Positions 7,734-15,532 of a stretch of 60,655 nucleotides of DNA are shown one piece after another. The notes under the pieces are model-generated. The model was not told the origin of the DNA and did not search any database. It saw only the letters and a program-made list of their open reading frames with translations. Within the stretch, counting starts at the first letter, position 1; every line of letters starts with the position of its first letter. Made by a program: the position numbers and the translations under genes. Origin of the DNA: Subtercola vilae. Its GTDB lineage: Bacteria > Actinomycetota > Actinomycetes > Actinomycetales > Microbacteriaceae. The DNA lies in the NCBI RefSeq assembly GCF_004923255.1, contig NZ_QYRT01000021.1, positions 1 to 60,655 on the forward strand, written 5' to 3'.

Positions 7734-9959
7734 CTAACTCTTCGCGAGAAACGCACGGTCACTCTCATCGAGGCGTCGCGCCAGTGCGGCACGCAGCTCC
7801 GGATGCCCGGCCAACCCCGTGTCGTCTGCGAGTACCTCTGCTGCCGCCTGCCTCGCCTCACCGATGAGGTCGCCGTCGCTCACCACACGAAGCAGCCGCA
7901 GCGACGACCGCCCGCCCGATTGGCTGCTGCCGAGCACATCGCCCTCGCGGCGAAGTTCGAGGTCGATCTGCGCGAGCTCGAACCCATCGAGCGTCGACGC
8001 CACGGCTTCGACCCGCTCGCGGGCGAGCGTCTCGGGTTCGGCGTAGGTCACGAGCAGGCAGAGCCCCGGAACACCGCCGCGACCGACCCGGCCCCGCAGC
8101 TGGTGCAGTTGCGAGACGCCGAAGCGGTCAGCATCCATCACCACCATCGTCGACGCATTGGGCACGTCGACACCGACCTCGATGACAGTCGTTGCCACCA
8201 GAACGTCGATCTCACCGGCGGCGAAGGCGAGCATGGTGTGCTCTTTCTCCTCGCTCGTCATGCGGCCGTGCAGTGGCTCGATGCGACGGCCGGCCAGCAT
8301 GGGGTTGGCGCGGATCTCGGTGAGCATTCCGAGCACCGTGGTCAGCGGCCGGGCGGGGCCCTCTTCGCCGTCGACCGGCTCGAGCTCGTCGGCCGGCTCG
8401 GCGACGCTCGGCTCGATGGCCGGGCACACCACGAAGGCCTGCCGGCCCTGCTCGAGCTCTTCGGCGGTTCGCTGCCAGATCCGATTCACCCAGCCGGGCT
8501 TGTCTGTGAGCGGCACGACGAAGCTCGAGATGCCCTGGCGACCGGCGGGCAGCTCGCTGATGGTACTGATGTCGAGGTCGCCGAACACCGTCATCGCCAC
8601 CGTGCGCGGGATGGGCGTGGCCGTGAGCACCAACACGTGCGGCGGCTGAGCGCCCTTCGCCCGCAGCGCCTCGCGCTGTTCGACACCGAATCGGTGCTGC
8701 TCATCGACGACGACCAGCCCGAGATCGTAGAACTGAACGTTGTCGCTCAGCAGCGCGTGTGTTCCGACGACGATCTTCGCCTGCCCCGACACCATACGAA
8801 GAAGCGCCTTGCGGCGCTGGGCCACCGGCGACTGGCCGGTGTGCAGCGTGGGAACCAGCTCGGCCGCGAGGTCGGGGCCCAGCACCTTCACGATGGAGCG
8901 GAGGTGCTGCGAGGCGAGCACCTCCGTCGGCGCGAGCAACGCCGACTGGCCGCCCGAGTCGGCTACCGCGAGCATCGCCCGCAGCGCCACGAGTGTCTTG
9001 CCCGAGCCCACCTCACCCTGCACCAGCCGGTTCATCGGCTCGGGCTTCGCGAGGTCGGCCGTGATCTCGCTGCCGACCAGCGACTGGTCGCCAGTGAGGG
9101 TGAACGCGAGAGCGCGATCGAACCGCTCGAGGTAGCCACCCTTCTTCGCGACCCGTGGCAACGCCTTCTGGGCGTGGGCGGCCTGGCGCTGCTGAAGCAG
9201 CGCCGTCTGCAGAACGAACGCCTCCTGAAACTTCAGGGCGTCTCTCGCACGCCGCCAATCGCTGTCTTTCTCCGGCCGATGGATGCCCTCCAGCGCGGCC
9301 TCGAACGACTCGAGCCCGCGCTCTGCCCTGACTGCTGCGGGCACCGGATCTCCGATGTCGCCGAGCGCATCGAGCACCAGCGCCATCGACTTCTGGATCT
9401 GCCAGCTCGCCATCGACCCGCTCGCCGGGTAGATGGGAATGGGCATCTCCGCGAACTTCTTGGCCTCTGCAGTGCCAGTGTCGAGCGACAAGTCGTTGAA
9501 GAGCTCGTAGTCGGGGTGAGCCAGCTGCAGGGCGCCGCGGTACTCCCCCACCTTGCCGGTGAAGATGCCCCGCACGCCCGGCCGGAGCTCGTTCGAGCGC
9601 CACGCCTGGTTGAAGAAGGTGAGCGTGAGAATGCCGTGGCCGTCGGAGATCGACACCTCGAGAATCGACCCACGCCGCGCCTTCATGGGCCTCTCCCGCA
9701 CGGTGCGCACCTCGGCCACGATGGTGACCGATTCGTTCAGGGGCAGTTCGCCGAGCGCGGTGAGCTCGCCCCGGCGGGCGTACCGGCGCGGGTAGTGCGC
9801 GAGCATGTCGGCGACGGTGACGATGCCGAAGGCCTTCTGCAGAGCACCCGCCGTGCGGCCGCCGAGCACGCCCGCGACTTTGGCGTCGAGCGGTGAACCC
9901 GCGCCGGTGCCGATGATGACGACCGGGCGGCTCGTCGAAGGCACGGGAGACGCGTTCAT
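7734..9959 (-). CDS. recG: ATP-dependent DNA helicase RecG
   Basis: A 741-residue fork-remodelling helicase used in replication restart and recombination. The N-terminal wedge/OB region includes HYPRRYARRGELT. Walker A is GEVGSGKT near residue 325, the DExH box appears as the RecG-typical DEQHRFGVEQR near 430, and motif VI is QLHQLRGRVGRGG near 625. Length fits the family. The ATG at 9959 was preferred over an upstream in-frame codon at 10052 because a TACAAT box sits 7 nt before it. It is divergent from rsmD. Confidence 0.97.
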   Translation of the reverse strand: MNASPVPSTSRPVVIIGTGAGSPLDAKVAGVLGGRTAGALQKAFGIVTVADMLAHYPRRYARRGELTALGELPLNESVTIVAEVRTVRERPMKARRGSILEVSISDGHGILTLTFFNQAWRSNELRPGVRGIFTGKVGEYRGALQLAHPDYELFNDLSLDTGTAEAKKFAEMPIPIYPASGSMASWQIQKSMALVLDALGDIGDPVPAAVRAERGLESFEAALEGIHRPEKDSDWRRARDALKFQEAFVLQTALLQQRQAAHAQKALPRVAKKGGYLERFDRALAFTLTGDQSLVGSEITADLAKPEPMNRLVQGEVGSGKTLVALRAMLAVADSGGQSALLAPTEVLASQHLRSIVKVLGPDLAAELVPTLHTGQSPVAQRRKALLRMVSGQAKIVVGTHALLSDNVQFYDLGLVVVDEQHRFGVEQREALRAKGAQPPHVLVLTATPIPRTVAMTVFGDLDISTISELPAGRQGISSFVVPLTDKPGWVNRIWQRTAEELEQGRQAFVVCPAIEPSVAEPADELEPVDGEEGPARPLTTVLGMLTEIRANPMLAGRRIEPLHGRMTSEEKEHTMLAFAAGEIDVLVATTVIEVGVDVPNASTMVVMDADRFGVSQLHQLRGRVGRGGVPGLCLLVTYAEPETLARERVEAVASTLDGFELAQIDLELRREGDVLGSSQSGGRSSLRLLRVVSDGDLIGEARQAAAEVLADDTGLAGHPELRAALARRLDESDRAFLAKS

Positions 9960-9966
9960 ATGCCCG

Positions 9967-9972
9967 ATTGTA
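9967..9972 (-). promoter_or_regulatory. Leaderless -10 element (TACAAT) for recG
   Basis: On the reverse strand TACAAT is followed by 7 nt and the ATG at 9959. This is the closest match to the consensus -10 among the leaderless starts in the window. Confidence 0.6.
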
Positions 9973-10030
9973 GGCGCGGGCACTGACACCGCGCAGGCGG
10001 TGGCCGAGCATCCATCGCCTGACAGCACGC

Positions 10031-10036
10031 TAGGGT
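10031..10036 (+). promoter_or_regulatory. Leaderless -10 element (TAGGGT) for the rsmD leader ORF
   Basis: TAGGGT is followed by 6 nt and an ATG at 10043 that opens a 15-codon reading frame overlapping the rsmD start. Confidence 0.5.
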
Positions 10037-10042
10037 GCTGGA

Positions 10043-10090
10043 ATGCGCACAACGACCACTCCCCTTCTCGCCGCCGGGGTCACCCGATGA
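10043..10090 (+). CDS. Short leader peptide upstream of rsmD (15 codons)
   Basis: The frame encodes MRTTTTPLLAAGVTR and stops with TGA at 10088-10090, overlapping the rsmD ATG (10087) as ATGA. The ATG sits 6 nt after a TAGGGT box, so it would be the first codon of a leaderless mRNA. Ribosomes finishing this peptide would be positioned to start rsmD, which has no clear Shine-Dalgarno of its own. The four consecutive threonines are notable. Expression is inferred, not shown. Confidence 0.45.
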   Translation: MRTTTTPLLAAGVTR

Positions 10091-10716
10091 CCCGCATCAT
10101 CGCCGGGTTCGCCGGCTCGCAGCGGCTGGCCGTGCCGCCCGCCGGCACGCGCCCCACCAGCGATCGTGTGCGGGAGGCCGTCTTCTCGGCGCTCGACTCC
10201 CGCGGCATTCTCGGGGGCTCGTCGGTGCTCGACCTGTACGCCGGCTCTGGCGCGCTCGCGCTCGAAGCCGTGAGCCGGGGCGCCGCCGAAGCATCGATCG
10301 TCGAGCGAGCGCCCGCGGCTGTTCGCGTGATCAAGGCGAACGTGGCGCTGGTTCAGAAGGCCGCGATGGCCACGCGGCCCACTCCGCGCGGCGGCCCGAA
10401 CGCGCCGGCCAAGCGCGGCGTCGGCAGGCCGCCGAGCGCGAGCCCGCGCATCCATGTGGCAACCCAGTCGGTGGTGGCCTTTCTCGGCCAGACCGTCTCG
10501 ACGTTCGACGTGGTCTTCATCGACCCGCCCTACGACCTCAGCGAGGCGGAGATCACCGAGGCGCTCACGCTGCTCGCTCCGCACCTGACACCCGGTGCCG
10601 ATGTGGTGCTCGAGCGCAGCTCCCGCTCGCCCGAGCCGGCGCTGCCGGCGAGCCTGATTCTCGACCGCCGCAAAGACTACGGGGAGACGGTGCTGTACTG
10701 GATCACGCCCAGCTGA
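10087..10716 (+). CDS. rsmD: 16S rRNA (guanine(966)-N2)-methyltransferase
   Basis: A 209-residue SAM-dependent methyltransferase that modifies G966 of 16S rRNA. It begins with the characteristic MTRIIAGFAGSQRL and PTSDRVREAVFSAL. The SAM-binding motif is LDLYAGSGALALEAVSRGA near residue 50 and the catalytic motif is FIDPPYDL near 140. A basic insertion of about 30 residues (near 92-122) separates the two halves. The start overlaps a 15-codon upstream frame as ATGA. Confidence 0.93.
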   Translation: MTRIIAGFAGSQRLAVPPAGTRPTSDRVREAVFSALDSRGILGGSSVLDLYAGSGALALEAVSRGAAEASIVERAPAAVRVIKANVALVQKAAMATRPTPRGGPNAPAKRGVGRPPSASPRIHVATQSVVAFLGQTVSTFDVVFIDPPYDLSEAEITEALTLLAPHLTPGADVVLERSSRSPEPALPASLILDRRKDYGETVLYWITPS

Positions 10717-10770
10717 GTCGAACAGCCGGGAATGGTGGGCGTGCCGGGCCTGCAATCGCGCCGAGTTTTC

Positions 10771-10860
10771 GGTGAAATTGCAGGCTAAGCAAAATTACAT
10801 TGTCGCAAATTTGCAGTACAGCAACATTGCAGTTGCGAAACTTTGCACATTGCGCAACAA
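10771..10860 (+). promoter_or_regulatory. Palindrome-rich TetR operator/promoter region
   Basis: This AT-rich stretch before the TetR gene contains a perfect GCAAATTTGC (10805-10814), GCAAC-6 nt-GTTGC (10821-10836), a perfect TTGCGCAA (10850-10857) and repeated ATTGCAG/TTTGCA half-sites. It is the likely autoregulatory operator of the TetR/MFS operon. Confidence 0.55.
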
Positions 10861-10867
10861 TTGACCC

Positions 10868-11515
10868 ATGACAGTATCTCCCCCGTTGGGCCTTCGCGAC
10901 AAGAAGCGCGCAGAGACACGGGCCAACCTCGAGCGGGCCGCCGTCGAGCTCGTCGCACGCGACGGCCTCGCTGCCGCAACGGTCGACGCCATCAGCGAAG
11001 CGGCCGACGTGTCGTCGCGCACCTTCTTCAACTACTTCGACAGCAAAGAAGACGCCATTCTCGGCCTTCGCGATGCTGTGCTGACCGAAGAAGTCGTCGC
11101 TCTGCACATCGCCCGCTACGACGGGGCCGACCTCGTCGAGTCGATCATGAAGCTGGTGTTCGGGGTCATCGGCCCCACGATTGCCAACTCCGACCTGCAC
11201 GCCATGCGAATGGAGATCGTTCAGGCGCACCCCGAACTCCTCGGCCGTCACATCGCGCAGTTCACCCGCATGGCCGGTCAGATGACGGCGGCCATCCAGA
11301 CACTCGTGAGGGCCGACAAGACATTCGCTTCCGACGTCGAATCGGCCGCCGATGCCGATCTCGCCGCCTCAGCCGAGCTGCTGCTCGCGCTCTGCAGCGG
11401 GGCGGCCCGCGTCGTGATCAAAGAGTGGGTGGCTGCCGGCAGCACGGCAGACCCAGAACAGATTGAAACACGAGCGATCTCGCTCGTCAGAGAGGTAACG
11501 AAGAAAATCCAATGA
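10868..11515 (+). CDS. TetR/AcrR family transcriptional regulator
   Basis: A 215-residue repressor. The N-terminal helix-turn-helix spans about residues 15-60 (RANLERAAVELVARDGLAAATV, then ISEAADVSSRTFFNYFDSKEDA, the classic TetR recognition helix). The C-terminal ligand domain is unassigned. It overlaps the following efflux transporter gene by 4 nt (ATGA), so the two are co-translated. This is the usual arrangement of a drug-responsive repressor with its pump. Multiple inverted repeats upstream suggest autoregulation. Confidence 0.93.
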   Translation: MTVSPPLGLRDKKRAETRANLERAAVELVARDGLAAATVDAISEAADVSSRTFFNYFDSKEDAILGLRDAVLTEEVVALHIARYDGADLVESIMKLVFGVIGPTIANSDLHAMRMEIVQAHPELLGRHIAQFTRMAGQMTAAIQTLVRADKTFASDVESAADADLAASAELLLALCSGAARVVIKEWVAAGSTADPEQIETRAISLVREVTKKIQ

Positions 11516-13107
11516 CCACCACAATTTCGCCCAAAGCCGTGGCAACTCCTGCGGCCGACCCGGCAGCCAAACGCAACATCCTGCTGGTTTTCGCCGGCCT
11601 GATGGTGACGATGCTTCTGGCATCGCTGGATCAGACCATCTTCAGCACCGCGCTGCCGACGATCGTCGGCGAGCTCAACGGGGTTCAGTACATGCTGTGG
11701 GTCACCACCGCGTACATCCTCGCGTCGACGATCATGTTGCCGGTGTACGGCAAGCTCGGCGACCTCATCGGCCGCAAGGGCCTGTTCATCGCCGCGATCA
11801 GCCTCTTCATCGTCGGCTCTGTCGTGGGCGGCCTGGCACCCGACATGGGCCAGCTCATCGTTGGTCGCGCCATTCAGGGCCTGGGCGGCGGTGGCCTCAT
11901 GATTCTGTCGCAGGCCATCATCGCTGACGTCGTACCGGCCCGCGAGCGCGGCAAGTACATGGGCATCATGGGCGGCGTGTTCGCACTCTCATCGGTTGCC
12001 GGCCCCCTTCTCGGTGGATGGTTCACCGAAGGGCCCGGGTGGCGTTGGGGCTTCTTGATGAACATTCCCCTGGGCATCCTCGCTATCCTCTCGGCAGTCA
12101 TGTTTCTGCACCTGCCGAAAGGTGGGCAGCAGAAACCGCGCATCGACTTCCCCGGAATGGTGCTGCTCGCACTCGCGTCGACCGGCCTCGTGCTGACCAC
12201 GACCTGGGGCGGAAACACCTACGCCTGGGATTCGCCCACCATCATCGGCCTCATCGCCGGCACTGTGGTGGCCGCGATCGCCTTCATCATGGTCGAGCGC
12301 CGGGCCGTAGAACCGATCATGCCGCCGCACCTGTTCAAAGACCGTAACTTCAACCTCACCACGATCGCCGGTCTCATCATCGGTATCGCGATGTTCGGTG
12401 CCCTCGCCTACCTGCCGACCTACATGCAGATGGTCACCGGCGCCACGGCCACCCAGGCCGGGCTGCTGCTCATCCCGCTGATGGCGGGACTGTTGATCAC
12501 CTCGATCGGCTCGGGCCAGCTGGTGAGCCGCACCGGTCACTACAAGTTCCTGCCCATCGTCGGAACGATCATCACCGCGGTGGCCCTCGGGTTGCTGTCG
12601 ACCATGACCGCTGGAATGCCGGTCTGGATCATCTGCGCCTACCTTGCCATCATGGGCATCGGGCTCGGTATGTGCATGCAGATTCTGATTCTCATCGTTC
12701 AGAACTCGTTCCCGCAGCGTGAAGTGGGTACGGCGACCGCGTCGAACAACTATTTTCGACAGATCGGGGCCTCGCTCGGTTCGGCCGTTGTCGGTTCGCT
12801 GTTCGTCGCCAAGTTGACGTCGCTGCTGAGCGAGCGGATGCCCGCCGGAGCCGGCAACGCAGGTGGCAGCAACTCGTTCACGCCTGACCTCGTTCGAGGC
12901 CTGCCGTCGGCTGTGCGGGACATCATCGTGGGTTCCTACAACGATGCTCTGACGCCGGTGTTCCTCTACATGGTTCCGCTGGTGCTGGTGGCGACCGTGC
13001 TGCTGGTGTTCGTGAAAGAGAAGCCGCTGGCCACGACCATCGAGCGCGACCCGGTGCCACTGGCACAGTCGCTCGAGTTCGACGGCGTCGGTTCAGCAGA
13101 GCGGTAA
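11512..13107 (+). CDS. MFS transporter, DHA2 (14-TM) drug:H+ antiporter family
   Basis: A 531-residue inner-membrane efflux pump of the EmrB/QacA type. Motif LDQTIFSTALPTIVGEL in TM1, GRAIQGLGGGGLMILSQAIIADVVPARERGKYMG (motif B and loop; read at 11857-11961) and the GPLLGGWFTEGPGWRW motif C region identify DHA2. About 14 hydrophobic segments are visible. It is translated from an ATGA overlap with the TetR regulator. The substrate cannot be predicted; quaternary cations, dyes or antibiotics are typical of the family. Confidence 0.94.
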   Translation: MTTTISPKAVATPAADPAAKRNILLVFAGLMVTMLLASLDQTIFSTALPTIVGELNGVQYMLWVTTAYILASTIMLPVYGKLGDLIGRKGLFIAAISLFIVGSVVGGLAPDMGQLIVGRAIQGLGGGGLMILSQAIIADVVPARERGKYMGIMGGVFALSSVAGPLLGGWFTEGPGWRWGFLMNIPLGILAILSAVMFLHLPKGGQQKPRIDFPGMVLLALASTGLVLTTTWGGNTYAWDSPTIIGLIAGTVVAAIAFIMVERRAVEPIMPPHLFKDRNFNLTTIAGLIIGIAMFGALAYLPTYMQMVTGATATQAGLLLIPLMAGLLITSIGSGQLVSRTGHYKFLPIVGTIITAVALGLLSTMTAGMPVWIICAYLAIMGIGLGMCMQILILIVQNSFPQREVGTATASNNYFRQIGASLGSAVVGSLFVAKLTSLLSERMPAGAGNAGGSNSFTPDLVRGLPSAVRDIIVGSYNDALTPVFLYMVPLVLVATVLLVFVKEKPLATTIERDPVPLAQSLEFDGVGSAER

Positions 13108-13120
13108 CGCAGTACCTCGT

Positions 13121-13158
13121 GTGGGGGCGGCAGGCTTTCGGGCCGGCTGCCCCCTCAC
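13121..13158 (+). terminator. Hairpin after the TetR/MFS operon
   Basis: GTGGGGGC and GCCCCCTCAC-type arms face each other around a 14-nt loop, 13 nt after the MFS stop. The stem is GC-rich and imperfect, without a long T run. Confidence 0.4.
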
Positions 13159-13206
13159 GCGCGTTGGCCGCACTGGAAGAGGTGCGTGCTGGGGTCTCGC
13201 TCGGAG

Positions 13207-13515
13207 TCAGTGCTGGGGGTCTGGCTCGGGCAGCAGTTGCAGGCCGACCGTCGTGCTGGCGCCGAGCATGAGCGCCTCTATCCATGCACGGTTCAGCGAG
13301 GGCTCTTTGCTGCCGTAGAACCTGAACTGCAGCGGAATCGAAGGATGCATCCACAGCGAGCCGTGCCCGGCACCCGAATCGAGGCCGGAGGCGTACTGCA
13401 TGGTGAACGATTCGCCGCGCCGGAGTTTCGTCACGATGACAACACGGAGGTGAGCGAGAACTCGGTCGTCGAAGTCGATGTCGGTTCCGGGGCTCCCGTA
13501 GATCAGCTTGCCCAT
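13207..13515 (-). CDS. DUF7882-like small protein (Microbacteriaceae-type)
   Basis: A 102-residue cytoplasmic protein starting MGKLIYGSPGTDIDFDDR, followed by LAHLRVVIVTKLRRGESF, LWMHPSIPLQFRFYGSKEP and SLNRAWIEALML. I recognise this pattern as a small family abundant in Microbacteriaceae; its function is unknown and it is often mislabelled as a DNA ligase fragment. The ATG at 13515 matches the family start; a GGAG lies about 11 nt upstream. An upstream GTG (13536) adds seven residues. It stands alone between the efflux operon and thiL. Confidence 0.75.
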   Translation of the reverse strand: MGKLIYGSPGTDIDFDDRVLAHLRVVIVTKLRRGESFTMQYASGLDSGAGHGSLWMHPSIPLQFRFYGSKEPSLNRAWIEALMLGASTTVGLQLLPEPDPQH

Positions 13516-13686
13516 CGTGCGTGTGGCTCCGTTCACCTGCGTCGATGCTGCGACGGTCTTGCGCTTCGTTCGCGCGGCATCCAGAAATTGTAGCGGGCAC
13601 GCTGGCTGGTTGTCGCGCTGTGGTGGGGGTAGCCTCAGGCGCTCCGGAGCATGGGCAGCGGCGCTCAGGCCCGTAGGCGGTGGCGC

Positions 13687-14814
13687 TCAGCCGGTGGCGC
13701 CGTTCCAGTCGCTGAACGGATCCCACCCGCCGGGCCGCACATACGCCTCGCCGCCAACAGTGACAAGTGGATGCCCAGGTGCGCGCTCGGTGACCACACC
13801 GATCATCCGGAAGCCTTCTGGCAGGGCCGCGCCGGATGAGAACGTCGCGAGCATGGCGTGGTCTTCTCCTCCACAGAGCACAAAGTCACGCGCTTGTGCA
13901 CCGACCACGGGGTCGAGCGCACGAAGTGACTCTGCTTCGGCTTCGATGGCGTCATGCAGAAACTCAATCGACACCCCACTGGCCAGCGCGATGCGCCCCG
14001 CGTCGAGAATCAGGCCGTCAGACACATCGAGCATCGCGGTCGCCCCGGCGGTTCCCGCGCGGCGCCCGGCGTCGAGGGGCGAGGTGGGCGCGAGCTGGGC
14101 CTCCACCAGTTCGGGGTGCTGCTCGCGCAGCTTCCGTCCGAGTTCGGCATCTGGCTGACCCTCGGGTTCGGGCAATTGCTCAGATGCTGGCGCGGCCGTT
14201 TTGTCGGGGCGCGTGGGGAGCACGCTCGTGCCCTCGGCGAACAGCAACCAGATGCCCGCGCCGGCACGGCCGAGTTCGCCGGCGACCGCCACCGTATCCC
14301 CCACGGCGGCTCCCGATCGCACAACAGGCTTACGGCCCTCAAGCGAACCGAAGGCGGTGACGGCCAGCGTCAGCGTGTTCGACACCGAGAGATCACCACC
14401 CACCACGCCGGTGCCCGGCGCGTGCGCCGCGCAGGCATCTCGGAGGCCGTCAGCGATACCTTCGAGCGTGGCGACAGGGGTGTCGAGCGGGGCCGCGATC
14501 GCAACGACGAGGGCAGAGGGAACGGCTCCCATCGCCGCAACATCGGCGAGATTGGTGATCGCCGCCTTCCAGCCCAGGTCGTGCGGGGTCGACCACGCGA
14601 GGCGAAAGTCGGGCCCGTGAATCATCATGTCAGTGGTGACGACGAACCGGGCATCCGGTGCCGCCACGACCGCGGCATCGTCACCCGGGCCGAGCAGAGC
14701 GCCCGAAGACGCGGGCAACCGCGGGAAGATGCGCTTCAAGGCCTCAACCTCGCCGACCGACGAGAGAGTATCGGTCGGCGGTGAAAGCTGAAGGTCTGCC
14801 CCGTGAGTACTCAT
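13687..14814 (-). CDS. thiL: Thiamine-phosphate kinase
   Basis: A 375-residue kinase of the PurM-like ATP-grasp-independent family that converts thiamine phosphate to thiamine diphosphate. Visible motifs: GPGDDAAVV near residue 42, VVTTDMMIHGPDF, AAITNLADVAAMGA, VVGGDLSVS, DVSDGLILDAGRI and the C-terminal LCGGEDHAML. An insertion of about 50 residues rich in Pro and Glu (near 195-250) makes it longer than the usual ~330. It is divergent from the DUF3515 gene with overlapping -10 elements. Confidence 0.95.
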   Translation of the reverse strand: MSTHGADLQLSPPTDTLSSVGEVEALKRIFPRLPASSGALLGPGDDAAVVAAPDARFVVTTDMMIHGPDFRLAWSTPHDLGWKAAITNLADVAAMGAVPSALVVAIAAPLDTPVATLEGIADGLRDACAAHAPGTGVVGGDLSVSNTLTLAVTAFGSLEGRKPVVRSGAAVGDTVAVAGELGRAGAGIWLLFAEGTSVLPTRPDKTAAPASEQLPEPEGQPDAELGRKLREQHPELVEAQLAPTSPLDAGRRAGTAGATAMLDVSDGLILDAGRIALASGVSIEFLHDAIEAEAESLRALDPVVGAQARDFVLCGGEDHAMLATFSSGAALPEGFRMIGVVTERAPGHPLVTVGGEAYVRPGGWDPFSDWNGATG

Positions 14815-14820
14815 TTCTAA

Positions 14821-14830
14821 ACGGTAGCCT
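14821..14830. promoter_or_regulatory. Bidirectional leaderless promoter with overlapping -10 elements (thiL / DUF3515)
   Basis: ACGGTAGCCT reads TAGCCT (14825-14830) forward, 7 nt before the DUF3515 ATG at 14838. It reads TACCGT (14826-14821) in reverse, 6 nt before the thiL ATG at 14814. The two hexamers share the TA at 14825-14826. Confidence 0.6.
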
Positions 14831-14837
14831 GTCGGTG

Positions 14838-15503
14838 ATGTTCACCCGCAAACGCCTCCTGGTTCCCGGCGCCCTTCTGGCCGGTCTTCTCGCCGTCGTG
14901 GTCACCGGCTGCACACCCACCGTCGCGCTCGACCCGGCGGCCAATGCCACCGATCCGGGCTGCGCCGAAGTGATGGTGCGCCTGCCCGACTCGGTCGCGA
15001 GCGAGAGCCTCCGCCAGACGAACGCGCAGGCGACAGCCGCGTGGGGCTCGCCCGCCTCGATACTCCTGCGCTGCGGGGTGCAACCGTATGGCCCCACAAC
15101 GCTGCCCTGCGACACCATCTCGGGCATCGACTGGATCGAAGACGACTCGCAGGCCCCGTCGTACACCTTCACCACGTTCGGTCGCACACCCGCGACGCAG
15201 GTCATCGTCGACTCCAACGCCGTCTCGGCTGTGACGGCCCTCGTCGATCTGCAGAGCGCCTTCGCGGCCACCCCCCAGACCAATAAGTGCGTCGACGCCA
15301 ACGACGTGCTCGGCGCCGGCGGCACCCCCATCGGCTCCTCCACCGGCACTGCGGCGCCCACCCCGGCTCCGACCGCCGGCAGCACAGGCACTGGCACTGG
15401 CACTGGCACTGGCACTGGCACCACAACAGTGCCCACCCCGGCGCCCACCGACACGACAGCGCCCTTCATCATCGAGACCACGCCCCCGGCCGCTGCGGGC
15501 TGA
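14838..15503 (+). CDS. DUF3515 family lipoprotein-like protein
   Basis: A 221-residue exported protein. The N-terminus (FTRKRLLVPGALLAGLLAVVVTGC) is a signal peptide with a lipobox-like VTGC, so it is probably a membrane-anchored lipoprotein. The DUF3515 body includes DPGCAEVMVRLPDSV, a trimmed QATAAWG-PASILLRCGV region and SGIDWIEDD. The tail is a low-complexity Thr/Gly/Pro stretch partly encoded by GGCACT repeats. DUF3515 next to thiL is a recurring arrangement in this family (knowledge); the function is unknown. Confidence 0.85.
   Translation: MFTRKRLLVPGALLAGLLAVVVTGCTPTVALDPAANATDPGCAEVMVRLPDSVASESLRQTNAQATAAWGSPASILLRCGVQPYGPTTLPCDTISGIDWIEDDSQAPSYTFTTFGRTPATQVIVDSNAVSAVTALVDLQSAFAATPQTNKCVDANDVLGAGGTPIGSSTGTAAPTPAPTAGSTGTGTGTGTGTGTTTVPTPAPTDTTAPFIIETTPPAAAG
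15387..15422 (+). repeat. Hexanucleotide tandem repeat (GGCACT), five exact copies plus one variant
   Basis: GGCACT repeats at 15387-15416 followed by GGCACC. They encode alternating Thr-Gly in the C-terminal tail of the DUF3515 protein; copy changes would keep the frame. Confidence 0.9.
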
Positions 15504-15532
15504 TCCTGCACACTCGACCGCCGAGGCGGAGG

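Noticed and set aside
7803-9896. A ~700-codon forward frame antisense to recG
   Set aside because: It mirrors recG exactly, has His/Arg-rich shadow composition and no recognisable domain.
13201-13210. DNA ligase annotation often given to homologues of the small protein at 13207-13515
   Set aside because: No adenylation (K-x-D-G) motif or any ligase domain is present in 102 residues.
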